A stretch of 64,000 nucleotides of DNA, from positions 1 through 64,000 of the IMG/VR virus record IMGVR_UViG_3300017971_004103; one strand, written 5' to 3'. Under the pieces are notes generated by a model, which saw only the letters and a program-made list of their open reading frames with translations, was not told the origin of the DNA and searched no databases. The number at the start of each line of letters is the position of its first letter. The stretch's first letter is position 1. Positions 49,028 to 58,184 of this stretch are shown piece after piece. Made by a program: the position numbers and the translations under genes. Origin of the DNA: a virus.

Positions 49028-49999
49028 ATGATCAAAGCATTTATTACTGGTGGGGCAGGATTTATCGGTAGTCACCTAGTGGATGCCCTAATAGACAAAT
49101 ATGATATTACTGTTTATGACAATCTAAGTTCCGGGAATAAGGAATTTCTAAGACCGCACCTTGACAAATCTAAAATCAAATTTATCTGCGGCGACTTGTT
49201 GGATAGAAAGAAACTACAGCAAAGCATTGCAGGTCATGACATTGTTTATCACTTAGCCGCCAATTCTAATGTTAAGCCCGATATCCCGTCTACTGAACTT
49301 GATCTTACACAGGGAACAATAGCTACTTATAGTGTTATTGAATCAATGCGGCTAACCGGAATAAGGGACATTGTTTTTTCTTCTAGCTCTGTAGTTTATG
49401 GAAAGCCGGAAGTTTTCCCCACCCCAGAGAACTACGGGCCACTCTTACCTATTTCCCTGTATGGTGCAAGCAAGCTGGCATGTGAATCTCTAATAACTGC
49501 CTTTTGTCATATGTTTAATATGAGATGTTGGATTTTTAGGTTTGCTAATATTGTAGGTACACGACAGACACATGGAATAATATTTGATTTCCTAAACAAG
49601 CTATTATCAAATCCCAGTGAACTTGAAATATTGGGAAATGGCAAACAAAAGAAATCATATCTATTGGTTAGGGAATGTATTGAGGGAATAATTTTAGGTG
49701 TAGAAAAAGCACGGGATAAAATTAATGTATACAATCTTGGTAGTACCAGCCAGGTTGAGGTAGACGAAATAGCCAATATTCTTGTCAATGAGAGAGGGTT
49801 AAGTACAATAAGATTCAGGCATACGGGCGGCGAAGGTGGCTGGCCCGGAGATGTTCCGGCGATGCTACTTGATGTTACTAAAATAAACAGACTAGGGTGG
49901 AAGGCTCGATACAATTCTAAAGAGGCAATATGCCAAGCGATAAAAGATACCGTAAAATCCAAGCAGTCATCCTTGCGGGAGGGTTGGGTACTCGGCTAA
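49028..49999 (+). CDS. NAD-dependent epimerase/dehydratase
   Basis: This 323-residue SDR enzyme has AFITGGAGFIGSHLVDALID, the NAD loop, HLAANSNVKPDI, and catalytic YGASK with SSSSVVYG before it. It resembles UDP-glucose 4-epimerase or dTDP/UDP-sugar dehydratase types. Here it may act on a GDP- or UDP-sugar of the cluster. It overlaps the HddC-like gene by 70 nt. Confidence 0.85.
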   Translation: MIKAFITGGAGFIGSHLVDALIDKYDITVYDNLSSGNKEFLRPHLDKSKIKFICGDLLDRKKLQQSIAGHDIVYHLAANSNVKPDIPSTELDLTQGTIATYSVIESMRLTGIRDIVFSSSSVVYGKPEVFPTPENYGPLLPISLYGASKLACESLITAFCHMFNMRCWIFRFANIVGTRQTHGIIFDFLNKLLSNPSELEILGNGKQKKSYLLVRECIEGIILGVEKARDKINVYNLGSTSQVEVDEIANILVNERGLSTIRFRHTGGEGGWPGDVPAMLLDVTKINRLGWKARYNSKEAICQAIKDTVKSKQSSLREGWVLG

Positions 50000-50667
50000 G
50001 GCCTCTTACTCACGAAGTTCCTAAACCTATGATCATAATAAGAAATAAACCCTTTCTTTATTATCAAATCATATATTTAAAACGATCCGGTATAAAAAAT
50101 ATTTTACTTTTAGTGGGTTATTTGGGCGATCAAATTAAAAATTATTTTGGCGATGGAAGTATATTTGGATTGTCCATAAAATACTCGGAAGATAAACATT
50201 GTCTCGGTACAGGCGGTGCAATAAAACAAGCAGCGCAATTACTTGATGACAGCTTTTTTTTAATTTATGGAGATTCATTTTTACCAATTGAATACGATAA
50301 AATATTTGAACGATTTATTGAAAATGGCAAAAGGGGTCTTTTAGTGATTTCCCATAATAGTGACCCTTTTGCAAGGGGCAATATTACCATAGACAAAGAT
50401 TCAAATATTATAAGATATGAAAAAGATGGTAGCAATAGTCGCTTGAAATACATTGATGCTGGTGTTGGTGTTCTTAGTAAGGATATTTTAACCTTTTTAG
50501 GACAACATGAGATTACTTCATTGGAAAAAGAAGGATTCCCCGAATTAATCAAACATAAAGAATTGGCAGGGTTTATTACAGATGAGAGATTTTATGATAT
50601 TGGGACAGTGGCGGGATTGAATAAGTTCAGGAGGCGGTTAAATGATTATTTCCCGTACACCATGTAG
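49930..50667 (+). CDS. hddC: HddC-like heptose-1-phosphate guanylyltransferase
   Basis: This 245-residue nucleotidyltransferase has AVILAGGLGTRLRPLTHEVP and KPMIIIRNKPFLYYQI, LGTGGAIKQAA and YGDSFLPIEYD. HddC charges D-glycero-alpha-D-manno-heptose 1-phosphate with GTP. The family also includes mannose-1-phosphate enzymes, but the hddA- and gmhA-like genes that follow favour heptose. Confidence 0.8.
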   Translation: MPSDKRYRKIQAVILAGGLGTRLRPLTHEVPKPMIIIRNKPFLYYQIIYLKRSGIKNILLLVGYLGDQIKNYFGDGSIFGLSIKYSEDKHCLGTGGAIKQAAQLLDDSFFLIYGDSFLPIEYDKIFERFIENGKRGLLVISHNSDPFARGNITIDKDSNIIRYEKDGSNSRLKYIDAGVGVLSKDILTFLGQHEITSLEKEGFPELIKHKELAGFITDERFYDIGTVAGLNKFRRRLNDYFPYTM

Positions 50668-51610
50668 GGTTAGTTTTGCTGGGGGGGGTACAGATTTACG
50701 GGCATTTTATCAACATGAGCCTGGTGCAGTAGTGGGAACGGCAATTGATAAGTACATATACATTACCATCAATAAACGATTTGATGAAACTATTCGGGCG
50801 GGTTATTCTAAAACAGAAATTGTGGATGATGTAGCACAGATTCAGCATCCCATCATTAGAGAAGCCATGAAGATTACCGGGGTTACTAGCGGGATAGAAA
50901 TAACATCCATTGCAGACCTGCCCGCAGGAACGGGCATGGGAACATCGAGCAGCTTTGCTGTTGGACTTCTCAATGCGTTATATGCGTATAAAAATGAACA
51001 CAAAACCGCAGAAGAACTTGCAAGGGATGCCGTTAAGATCGAAGTCAATATTTTAAAAGAGCCCATAGGAAAGCAGGATCAGTATTTTGCTGCGTATGGT
51101 GGGCTGAAGCATTTTGTGTTTAACTCAGATGAAACGGTATATGTGGAACCCATTATTTGTTATGAAAAAACCAGGAAGACCCTCGGTGAAAATCTTTTGC
51201 TTTTTTATACTGGGATTACCAGAAATGCTAATTCTGTTCTAAAAAAACAAAAGGAGTCTACCGAGAAAAAAATGATATATCTGGGGCACATGAAAGAGAT
51301 GGCACAAAACATTTCAAATGCCTTAGTTGAAAATGATTTAAGTTGTCTGGGAACATTTTTAAATGATGGATGGCAAAGTAAAAAGCAGCTTGTAGATACT
51401 ATTAGCAATCCGGTTATTGATTTCTATTATGAGAGAGGGATTGCGGCAGGTGCAAGCGGCGGTAAGCTACTCGGTGCAGGTAATGGTGGGTTTCTACTCT
51501 TTTATTGTACTCCACAGAATCAAGCAAAATTAAGGAATGTACTGGGATTGAGAGAGATTTCATTTTCCCTTGAGCCGCAGGGAAGCAAGATTATTTATGT
51601 AGGTAATTAA
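50642..51610 (+). CDS. hddA: HddA-like heptose-7-phosphate 1-kinase
   Basis: This 322-residue GHMP kinase begins IISRTPCRVSFAGGGTDLRA and has the ATP loop ADLPAGTGMGTSSSFAVGLL and a C-terminal AAGASGGKLLGAGNGGFLL. HddA phosphorylates C1 of D-glycero-D-manno-heptose 7-phosphate. It overlaps the hddC-like gene by 26 nt. Confidence 0.85.
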   Translation: MIISRTPCRVSFAGGGTDLRAFYQHEPGAVVGTAIDKYIYITINKRFDETIRAGYSKTEIVDDVAQIQHPIIREAMKITGVTSGIEITSIADLPAGTGMGTSSSFAVGLLNALYAYKNEHKTAEELARDAVKIEVNILKEPIGKQDQYFAAYGGLKHFVFNSDETVYVEPIICYEKTRKTLGENLLLFYTGITRNANSVLKKQKESTEKKMIYLGHMKEMAQNISNALVENDLSCLGTFLNDGWQSKKQLVDTISNPVIDFYYERGIAAGASGGKLLGAGNGGFLLFYCTPQNQAKLRNVLGLREISFSLEPQGSKIIYVGN

Positions 51611-51613
51611 AAA

Positions 51614-52186
51614 ATGGAAAAAAGCATTACAGCATATTTAGATAATCTCAAAAATTGCATCAATGATATTTCAATAGAGAAGATTGAGAAGATCATCAAT
51701 CTTATCTACCGGGCTTATAAAAACAACAGACAGATATTTATTATTGGAAATGGTGGAAGCGCTGCCACTGCAAGTCATTTTGCCTGTGATTTGGGTAAGG
51801 GAACAGCCTTCAGGGGTAGGCCAAGAATGAGGGTGATTTGTCTTAATGATAATATCCCACTCATTACGGCCATATCAAATGATTGGGACTATGATCAAAT
51901 CTTTAAAGAACAATTAATGAATCTTGTTAATTCGGGAGATATATTAATCAGCATTAGCTGTTCGGGCAACTCTAAAAACATATTGAATGCTGTTAATTAT
52001 GTAAAATCAAAGGGGATAACTAATATCGGGTTTACGGGGTTCGGTGATGAGGGTGCATTAAAACATATTGTTGATGAATACATATCTATCAATAGCACGA
52101 ATTATGGCATTGTTGAAGATGCTCACCTTACACTGGTTCATGCAATTTCTCAGGCCATAAGAAAGAAAATTATTGATGAATGGTAA
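51614..52186 (+). CDS. gmhA: GmhA-like sedoheptulose-7-phosphate isomerase
   Basis: The 190-residue SIS-domain enzyme has FIIGNGGSAATASHFACDLG and SISCSGNSKNILNAVNYVKS, with a late VEDAHLTLVHAISQAI carrying the Glu and His ligands. It turns sedoheptulose 7-phosphate into D-glycero-D-manno-heptose 7-phosphate, the first step of nucleotide-heptose synthesis. Confidence 0.88.
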   Translation: MEKSITAYLDNLKNCINDISIEKIEKIINLIYRAYKNNRQIFIIGNGGSAATASHFACDLGKGTAFRGRPRMRVICLNDNIPLITAISNDWDYDQIFKEQLMNLVNSGDILISISCSGNSKNILNAVNYVKSKGITNIGFTGFGDEGALKHIVDEYISINSTNYGIVEDAHLTLVHAISQAIRKKIIDEW

Positions 52187-53720
52187 TTTACATTTCTTAT
52201 TTATATATCCAGACATGGGAACGGACACTGCAAGTTTTTCACCGGCCATACAATTATTATCTGCAATTTTAAAGGATCGGGGAATAGATGTTAGCCTGGT
52301 TCATTTAAATAATCCCCACATGATACCAGATGACAAATCTTTCATATTGGCGGAAATTAAAAAACACAATCCAAATGTCATAGGTTTTACAGCGACAAGT
52401 TTTCAATTCACAAGGGCAAATAAAATCGCAGGATATATCAAAAAAGAGTATCCCCGTAAAACCATAATATTAGGGGGAACTCACGCCACTATTAAACCAG
52501 AAGATTTACGGGAATCTAATTTTGATGCTTTTTGTATTGGGGAGGGAGATGAGGCACTACCAGAATTCTTAGAAAAAATCGCTAGCAAACAGGATCATTC
52601 TAGTGTAAATAATTTCCATGTTAAATTAAAAGATGGAACTATTAAAAAAAATCCAATAAGGCCATTCATTAAGGATTTAAATTTTTTACCCCATTGGGAT
52701 ATGAACATAATGGATATGCCAAAACTCATTAAAATTAGAAAGGGATGGCTCAGCATATCTTTTTCCAGGGGGTGTCCATATAGATGTGCATTTTGTATAA
52801 ACCCACTACTTCTGAAATTGAACGTTCCCGAAGGGGAATGCATAGAAGGATATTGCAGAAAAAGAAGTGTTGATAACGTTATTAATGAATTAGTAATTAT
52901 TATTGAAAAATTCAAGGGCAGTATTTCAGTAATCAACTTTGACGATGATTTGTTAATGCTGGATAGGGCATGGATACTTGCATTTACCGAAAAATACATG
53001 ACCAGGATTTTTCATCCCCATAACATTCAATATGTTTTTAATTGTAGGGCTAATACCATTGACCATGAAATAGCCCAGGCGCTTTCACGAAGTGGATGTC
53101 TGGAGCTGAGAATTGGATTAGAGACGGGCGATGAAACATTACGGAATACGATATTAAACAAACGGGTTTCCAACGATGAATTGAGGCGGGCATTTTCAAT
53201 TGCCGACCAGCATGGAATTCATACCAATGCATTTGTAATGCTTGGTTTGCCGGGTGAATCACAACCAACCATCAATGCAACACTTAAATTGATTGCCGAC
53301 ATTAGGCCGTTTCTTATTCGCATGACATTTCTTTATCCATACTACCGAACCCAAATTTATGATTATTGTGTTAAGCACAATCTTATTAAACCGGAATACT
53401 ATACATTATCGAATTCATTTACGGAGTCACCACTCCGATTTCATTTGCTGGACGACAATAATCTGCTTTCTAATCGATTATTCTTTCCTTGGTATGCTAA
53501 TCTATTAATATGTGATGATCCATCAATTTATTTAGATAGAATCTGGCATTATGGAGCAATGAAATTAAAACAACTACGACAAAAACAAACCTTTAAAAAC
53601 ATATTGAATGATGATAAAGCCTTGAGCCAGACCATGACTAAGAGGGAGATCCCCCACTACAAATATTTCAGTGACAATAGAAACTATTTTCATCTCAAGG
53701 GTAAATATGGGTTCAACTAG
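52176..53720 (+). CDS. B12-binding-domain radical SAM protein
   Basis: This 514-residue protein has a B12-binding-type domain (residues 1-150; VIGFTATSFQFTRANKIAGY, ILGGTHATIKPED). Then comes a radical SAM core (FSRGCPYRCAFCINPLLL) and a long C-terminal part. Members carry out methyl transfer or ring changes on unactivated carbon. In this place it may C-methylate or rearrange a sugar. It starts at ATG 52176 inside the gmhA end. Confidence 0.82.
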   Translation: MNGNLHFLFIYPDMGTDTASFSPAIQLLSAILKDRGIDVSLVHLNNPHMIPDDKSFILAEIKKHNPNVIGFTATSFQFTRANKIAGYIKKEYPRKTIILGGTHATIKPEDLRESNFDAFCIGEGDEALPEFLEKIASKQDHSSVNNFHVKLKDGTIKKNPIRPFIKDLNFLPHWDMNIMDMPKLIKIRKGWLSISFSRGCPYRCAFCINPLLLKLNVPEGECIEGYCRKRSVDNVINELVIIIEKFKGSISVINFDDDLLMLDRAWILAFTEKYMTRIFHPHNIQYVFNCRANTIDHEIAQALSRSGCLELRIGLETGDETLRNTILNKRVSNDELRRAFSIADQHGIHTNAFVMLGLPGESQPTINATLKLIADIRPFLIRMTFLYPYYRTQIYDYCVKHNLIKPEYYTLSNSFTESPLRFHLLDDNNLLSNRLFFPWYANLLICDDPSIYLDRIWHYGAMKLKQLRQKQTFKNILNDDKALSQTMTKREIPHYKYFSDNRNYFHLKGKYGFN

Positions 53721-54699
53721 GGTATATGATGGAACGGTTTTTCTACCGGCAAGAATTTCCAAAGAACAACATCCATCTGATTGGTCAAGCCTTTTTGCCG
53801 AAACACTTGCCAAGACCTTTAGCTGGAAAATAGTTTGTTCTAACAAATTATTGCCAAGTGATATAGAGGGAGAAATATTATTTACAATCAAAGCCCCCCA
53901 ATTGGGTTATCCCAATGTACTGACTACAATCGACAAGATAAGCAAAGATATAAAAATAGTGAATTACCTACAGGATATTAGGGGTGACGATCAAAATTAT
54001 TTGCGGTATATGCATCAAATGCTAGAAAGGTCTGATCTTATTCTCTATTCCTATAAAGAATCTTTTGAAAATGGTTGGCCTGAATATATCAAAAAAGGAG
54101 TTTACTTTCCCGTATTTATTATTCCATCAGAACGATTTTTATCGTTAGAACAAGACATAAATGCCCAGGAGAAGAAATGCCTTGTTATAGGCTGCACTGA
54201 CAGAAAATGGTATCCCCTTAGACATAAGGCAACTATGCTATCGCGGGATTTATTCAATGTCATTCCCCACCCAGGCTATGATATTTCCTTTAATCAATTG
54301 GCCGAAAGAAAGAATAGGAAATTTGTAGATGCCATTGAGTATGCTGAAATGATGAATAAGCATATTTGTTGCGTGACCTCTACGCTCAATAATGAATGTT
54401 CTAATCGTACCAATCATTGGGTAGTTCTTAAATTGTTTGAAATCATGGCTGCCGGATCAATTTTGATAAGTGATTGGTGTGAGGAAATGAATGGGCTGGG
54501 ATTCATTGATGGAATTAATTTCATAGATGCTGATGCCAATAACTTAGAGGAAAAGGTTGGGGATATTGTAGGAAACCCAGCGAAATATGAGAAAATCAGT
54601 AAAGAGGGAAGGGCCTTCGTTAAAAACAATCATACAATAGAAAGGCGAATAGAATCTCTCAAAAAAATATTGAGGAATATTGGATATAGAAACTCATAA
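53707..54699 (+). CDS. CgeB-like glycosyltransferase
   Basis: The 330-residue frame from ATG 53707 (AAGGG upstream) has YPNVLTTIDKISKDIKIVNY and the GT-B end VVLKLFEIMAAGSILISDWC followed by EEMNGLGFIDG. It is a paralog of the protein at 48056 in order and spacing. It overlaps the radical SAM gene by 14 nt. Confidence 0.72.
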   Translation: MGSTRVYDGTVFLPARISKEQHPSDWSSLFAETLAKTFSWKIVCSNKLLPSDIEGEILFTIKAPQLGYPNVLTTIDKISKDIKIVNYLQDIRGDDQNYLRYMHQMLERSDLILYSYKESFENGWPEYIKKGVYFPVFIIPSERFLSLEQDINAQEKKCLVIGCTDRKWYPLRHKATMLSRDLFNVIPHPGYDISFNQLAERKNRKFVDAIEYAEMMNKHICCVTSTLNNECSNRTNHWVVLKLFEIMAAGSILISDWCEEMNGLGFIDGINFIDADANNLEEKVGDIVGNPAKYEKISKEGRAFVKNNHTIERRIESLKKILRNIGYRNS

Positions 54700-55975
54700 T
54701 TGCATTCTCGGTGGGGGCCTGGCAGGATTAAGCACAGGTCTTTTCCTGGAAGGCAAGACTACAATAATAGAAAGGGAGGCAGCACTCGGCGGTTTATGCA
54801 AAAGCATCCAGAAAGATGGTTTTACATTTGATTGTGTGGGTGGCCATATTCTCTTTTCGCGAAATAAAGATATTTTAAAATTAATCATAGACATACTTGA
54901 GCCCAATTATGAAACGAAATATAGAAATGTTAAGATATATTATAGGGGTAAATACCTTAAATACCCCTTTGAAAATGGACTGTCGGGCTTACCATTAAAA
55001 GAAAACATAGAATGTCTATACCATTATCTATTTAATGATTCAAAAACCCCCACCAACTTCAAAGAATGGCTTTATCATATATTCGGCAGGGGAATTGCTG
55101 AAAAATATTTGGTTCCCTACAATGAGAAAATATGGAAAACAGATTTGTCGAAAATGGATTTACAGTGGGTTAGTAGAATTCCCAAGCCCCCCACCCTAGA
55201 CATAATTAAATCATCCATTGGCATTTCTACTGAAGGATATAAACATCAATTATATTTTGTTTATCCCAAAACCGGGGGCATTCAATCATTAATTGATTCT
55301 ATGAAAAAGAAACTTCCAGCAAATGTAGATACTATTAAAAACTTCCCGGTCACAAAAATTTATCGGCAGAATAATCAATGGGTTGTTTCCGATGGAAAGC
55401 GCAAGGTCAAGTGTAATGTTTTGATTTCTACAATTCCCATATTTGATCTTATTGGAGCGCTTGATAATGTACCAGGTAAAATCAAAAATGCCTTGAATGG
55501 GCTAAGATATAATTCCTTAATTACCGTACTACTTGGTTTGAACTGTAAGAATCAATCTAATTTCTTAAGTGTATATTTCCCGAATAAGCATGATATTTAT
55601 CATAGAATTTGTTTCATGGAAAACTTTAGCAAGCATAATGTTCCACCCCGCAAATCGTCACTTATGGCAGAAATAACGATAAGACCCGAAGGTGGGAATA
55701 AGAGTGACGATAAAATCATTAATGATGTTATTAATGACTTAGATGCTAAAAAAATTATAAACAAAAAAGATGTTTGTTATGGTAGGGTTATTCGCACGAA
55801 ATATGCCTATGTAGTATATGATGAGGGTTATCAAAAAAACATTACCATGCTGAGGGATTACATTAATAAACTTGGTATATATCTTTGTGGCAGATTTGCC
55901 GAGTTCAAATATCTGAATATGGATGGTTGCATTGAGCACGGATTAAAACTTGCAAATAAGTTAAATCGAATATGA
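54680..55975 (+). CDS. UDP-galactopyranose mutase-like flavoprotein
   Basis: This 431-residue protein has CILGGGLAGLSTGLFLEGK, the FAD loop, GGLCKSIQKDGFTFDCVGGH and a late LCGRFAEFKYLNMDG. This is the amine-oxidase/UGM-like order seen in polysaccharide loci. It may contract a sugar ring or oxidise a sugar nucleotide. Start TTG 54680, overlapping the previous gene. Confidence 0.8.
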   Translation: MDIETHNCILGGGLAGLSTGLFLEGKTTIIEREAALGGLCKSIQKDGFTFDCVGGHILFSRNKDILKLIIDILEPNYETKYRNVKIYYRGKYLKYPFENGLSGLPLKENIECLYHYLFNDSKTPTNFKEWLYHIFGRGIAEKYLVPYNEKIWKTDLSKMDLQWVSRIPKPPTLDIIKSSIGISTEGYKHQLYFVYPKTGGIQSLIDSMKKKLPANVDTIKNFPVTKIYRQNNQWVVSDGKRKVKCNVLISTIPIFDLIGALDNVPGKIKNALNGLRYNSLITVLLGLNCKNQSNFLSVYFPNKHDIYHRICFMENFSKHNVPPRKSSLMAEITIRPEGGNKSDDKIINDVINDLDAKKIINKKDVCYGRVIRTKYAYVVYDEGYQKNITMLRDYINKLGIYLCGRFAEFKYLNMDGCIEHGLKLANKLNRI

Positions 55976-56829
55976 CAAATATAGTATTAATAGGACATGG
56001 CTACTGGGGCAAAAAGCTGGAGAATTACATTCCGGCTTTTTTTAATTTAAGGCATGTCTGTAATTTAAAAACAGATATGTCAAAAGTATGGGACGATGTT
56101 GAGGCTGTGATAATAGCCACGCCGATTGAAACACATTATAGTATTGCGATGGGTGCGCTCTTACGCGGGAAGCATGTCTTTTGCGAAAAACCCATAACCC
56201 TGAAAATAGGTGAGGCTTTAAGATTACGACATACTGCGAATGAAAGAAACCTAAAAATAGGGGTTGAGTATACATTTCAGTTTTCCCAGGGCATCCAGCA
56301 CATGATCCGCGAACTTCCCAGGATCGGGAAAATACAGCACATCGAAATGGTATCAAGGCACCTTGGCCGGTTCATGAATCATAATGTCTATTGGTTACTG
56401 GCCTCTCACTATATGGCGGTGCTTGATCGGATAGTTGATTTGGATTTGTTGAATTGGGAAGATATTGACTGCGTTAAAAATGAAAAAATTGTTACCACGG
56501 GGTTATTGGATTTTTGGAATAATGATCTAACCGGAACGATAAATGTAAGTATCAACTATCCGGGTAAGGATAATAATATCACCATTTATGGTGAAGTGGG
56601 TACTATTAAATTCAATTCGATTTCTGGGAAACTTGAGATTGCCGAATATGATAAAATCCCAATGGCGTTACCCCCCGAACTTACTCAATGCCATGATGAA
56701 TATTATACCGATGAGAAACACAACTTGAGATATGCCATGCAGTATTTCAAAGATTTGATTGACGGGAAAGTCGAATCGAATATTGATACGGCAATTAAGA
56801 TTACTCGGATACTAGGAGAAATTGATTGA
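55972..56829 (+). CDS. Gfo/Idh/MocA-family oxidoreductase
   Basis: The 285-residue product has NIVLIGHGYWGKKLENY, VIIATPIETHYSIAMGALL and GKHVFCEKPITL with the EKP catalytic Lys, followed by the GFO C-terminal sheet. Such enzymes oxidise or reduce nucleotide sugars. Overlaps on both sides by 4 nt. Confidence 0.85.
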   Translation: MTNIVLIGHGYWGKKLENYIPAFFNLRHVCNLKTDMSKVWDDVEAVIIATPIETHYSIAMGALLRGKHVFCEKPITLKIGEALRLRHTANERNLKIGVEYTFQFSQGIQHMIRELPRIGKIQHIEMVSRHLGRFMNHNVYWLLASHYMAVLDRIVDLDLLNWEDIDCVKNEKIVTTGLLDFWNNDLTGTINVSINYPGKDNNITIYGEVGTIKFNSISGKLEIAEYDKIPMALPPELTQCHDEYYTDEKHNLRYAMQYFKDLIDGKVESNIDTAIKITRILGEID

Positions 56830-57752
56830 AAATAGCGGTAATGAAGGACAGAAAGTCCTGGATTGTTGATAAGCTCTCAGACACCATTAAAAAATATGCC
56901 CCTGCCGACGTCGGCTTCACGGATTTTGAGGTAGATATCGATATTAAGGGATTATTAAAACTAGCCAAAACCCATGACATCATCTATTCAGCATTTTGGC
57001 AGCCATTCATGAGAAACGATCTGGTTTTAGATGAGCGATTTCCGGGTGATAAAACGATTATTCAGGTATGGCACTTAATTGATGGACACGACAAAAATCA
57101 GCTTAAACTCTGCCATCCCAATGTGAAACATATTGTGTATCCCTGTAGAACTACCCAAGCATCATTAAGTTTGTTGGGCGTTAAAGCATCTCTCCACAAG
57201 TGCAATATGTCGGTAGATATCGATATCTACAAACAAGTTGTACCACATAAACGCTGTGAAAAACTTAAGATCGGGAGTTTTGGTCAAAATCTACCACGAA
57301 AATGCTTTGATGTATTATGTAGCACACTTGATCAGATGGAAAATGTGGAGCTCATCACAACTTTAGGCCCTGAGCATAAAAAAGTAAGAAGATATGGGAG
57401 GGTATCAGATGAAGAAATGGTCGAACTATTCTCAGAAATTGATTGCTATGTATCGACTTCAGACTGCGAGGGTGGGCCGGTGGGTGTGCTTGAGGCTATG
57501 GGATGCGGAGTGCCTGTTGTTATTACTCCTACTGGTTTTGCTGGTGATATTGTCAGGAATGGAATAAACGGATTCATTATTCCATTTAATGATATTAGTG
57601 CATTAATAAAAAGGCTGGAATGGATACGGGAAAATCCGGGGATGTCGGGGATTATCGGGGAAAGCGGTCGAATGACTGTTGAGAAATACACACCCCAGGC
57701 AATGAGCGAACAGTACATAAATATGTTCGGGAGGATTTTCGATTCACAATAA
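56826..57752 (+). CDS. GT4-family glycosyltransferase
   Basis: This 308-residue GT-B enzyme has LKIGSFGQNLPRKCFDVLC, and STSDCEGGPVGVLEAMGCGV then PVVITPTGF, the GT4 donor site with EX7E. The Rossmann N terminus is intact. Start TTG 56826. A near copy of the 14-bp palindrome falls at its start and encodes PADVG. Confidence 0.8.
   Translation: MKIAVMKDRKSWIVDKLSDTIKKYAPADVGFTDFEVDIDIKGLLKLAKTHDIIYSAFWQPFMRNDLVLDERFPGDKTIIQVWHLIDGHDKNQLKLCHPNVKHIVYPCRTTQASLSLLGVKASLHKCNMSVDIDIYKQVVPHKRCEKLKIGSFGQNLPRKCFDVLCSTLDQMENVELITTLGPEHKKVRRYGRVSDEEMVELFSEIDCYVSTSDCEGGPVGVLEAMGCGVPVVITPTGFAGDIVRNGINGFIIPFNDISALIKRLEWIRENPGMSGIIGESGRMTVEKYTPQAMSEQYINMFGRIFDSQ
56903..56916. repeat. Palindrome TGCCGACGTCGGCT, copy 3 (one change)
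   Basis: Thirteen of 14 bases match the copies at 7764 and 11824. Confidence 0.65.
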
Positions 57753-57820
57753 CTGAAACACGACCAGAAGTTTCACCGTTTCTGATACATTTAATAGAAG
57801 ATAAATTTAAGGAGGTATTC

Positions 57821-57853
57821 ATGTTTATTAAGGGAGGTGGTCACATGGCATGA
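57821..57853 (+). CDS. Possible 10-residue leader peptide
   Basis: AAGGAGG lies 7 nt before ATG 57821, which opens MFIKGGGHMA and stops. It immediately precedes a basic-protein gene with its own GAGGAGG. It may be a leader ORF. Confidence 0.3.
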   Translation: MFIKGGGHMA

Positions 57854-57867
57854 GGAGGTGATGTTGT

Positions 57868-58041
57868 GTGGCTACCAAAAAGAGTACTGGTAAGAAGGGC
57901 AATAAAAAACATGGTCGTATGAAGAAAAAGCCCTCGCATATCCGTTATAATGCCGAGAATCGCAGAGAGAAAAACAAACTGCGAAGAATGGCGAGAATAA
58001 AAAGAAAGATGGAGAGAAAAGCGAGAAGGCGAAATGCTTAA
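57868..58041 (+). CDS. 57-residue Lys/Arg-rich protein
   Basis: From GTG 57868 (GAGGAGGTG 8 nt upstream) the frame reads MATKKSTGKKGNKKHGRMKK and later NRREKNKLRRMARIKRKMER. Short basic proteins with this nRrekNK..r pattern are frequent in phage genomes, and nucleic-acid binding is likely. Related in composition to the two mini-proteins near 39.4 kb. Confidence 0.6.
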   Translation: MATKKSTGKKGNKKHGRMKKKPSHIRYNAENRREKNKLRRMARIKRKMERKARRRNA

Positions 58042-58111
58042 TAAGCAGTAGTGGGTGGGGGAATTTCTCCTCACCTTATTTATGCAGATAAGACCCTTAA
58101 AATTCTGAAAA

Positions 58112-58139
58112 AACCCCTCGATTCAATCGGGGGGTTTTT
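58112..58139 (+). terminator. Rho-independent terminator
   Basis: AACCCCTCGATT pairs with AATCGGGGGGTT (one G-U) and runs into TTTTT. It ends the long sugar operon. Confidence 0.88.
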
Positions 58140-58184
58140 CTGTAGGATCAACGATAACTCCTTTATTGGATAGATAGGTCAAAT

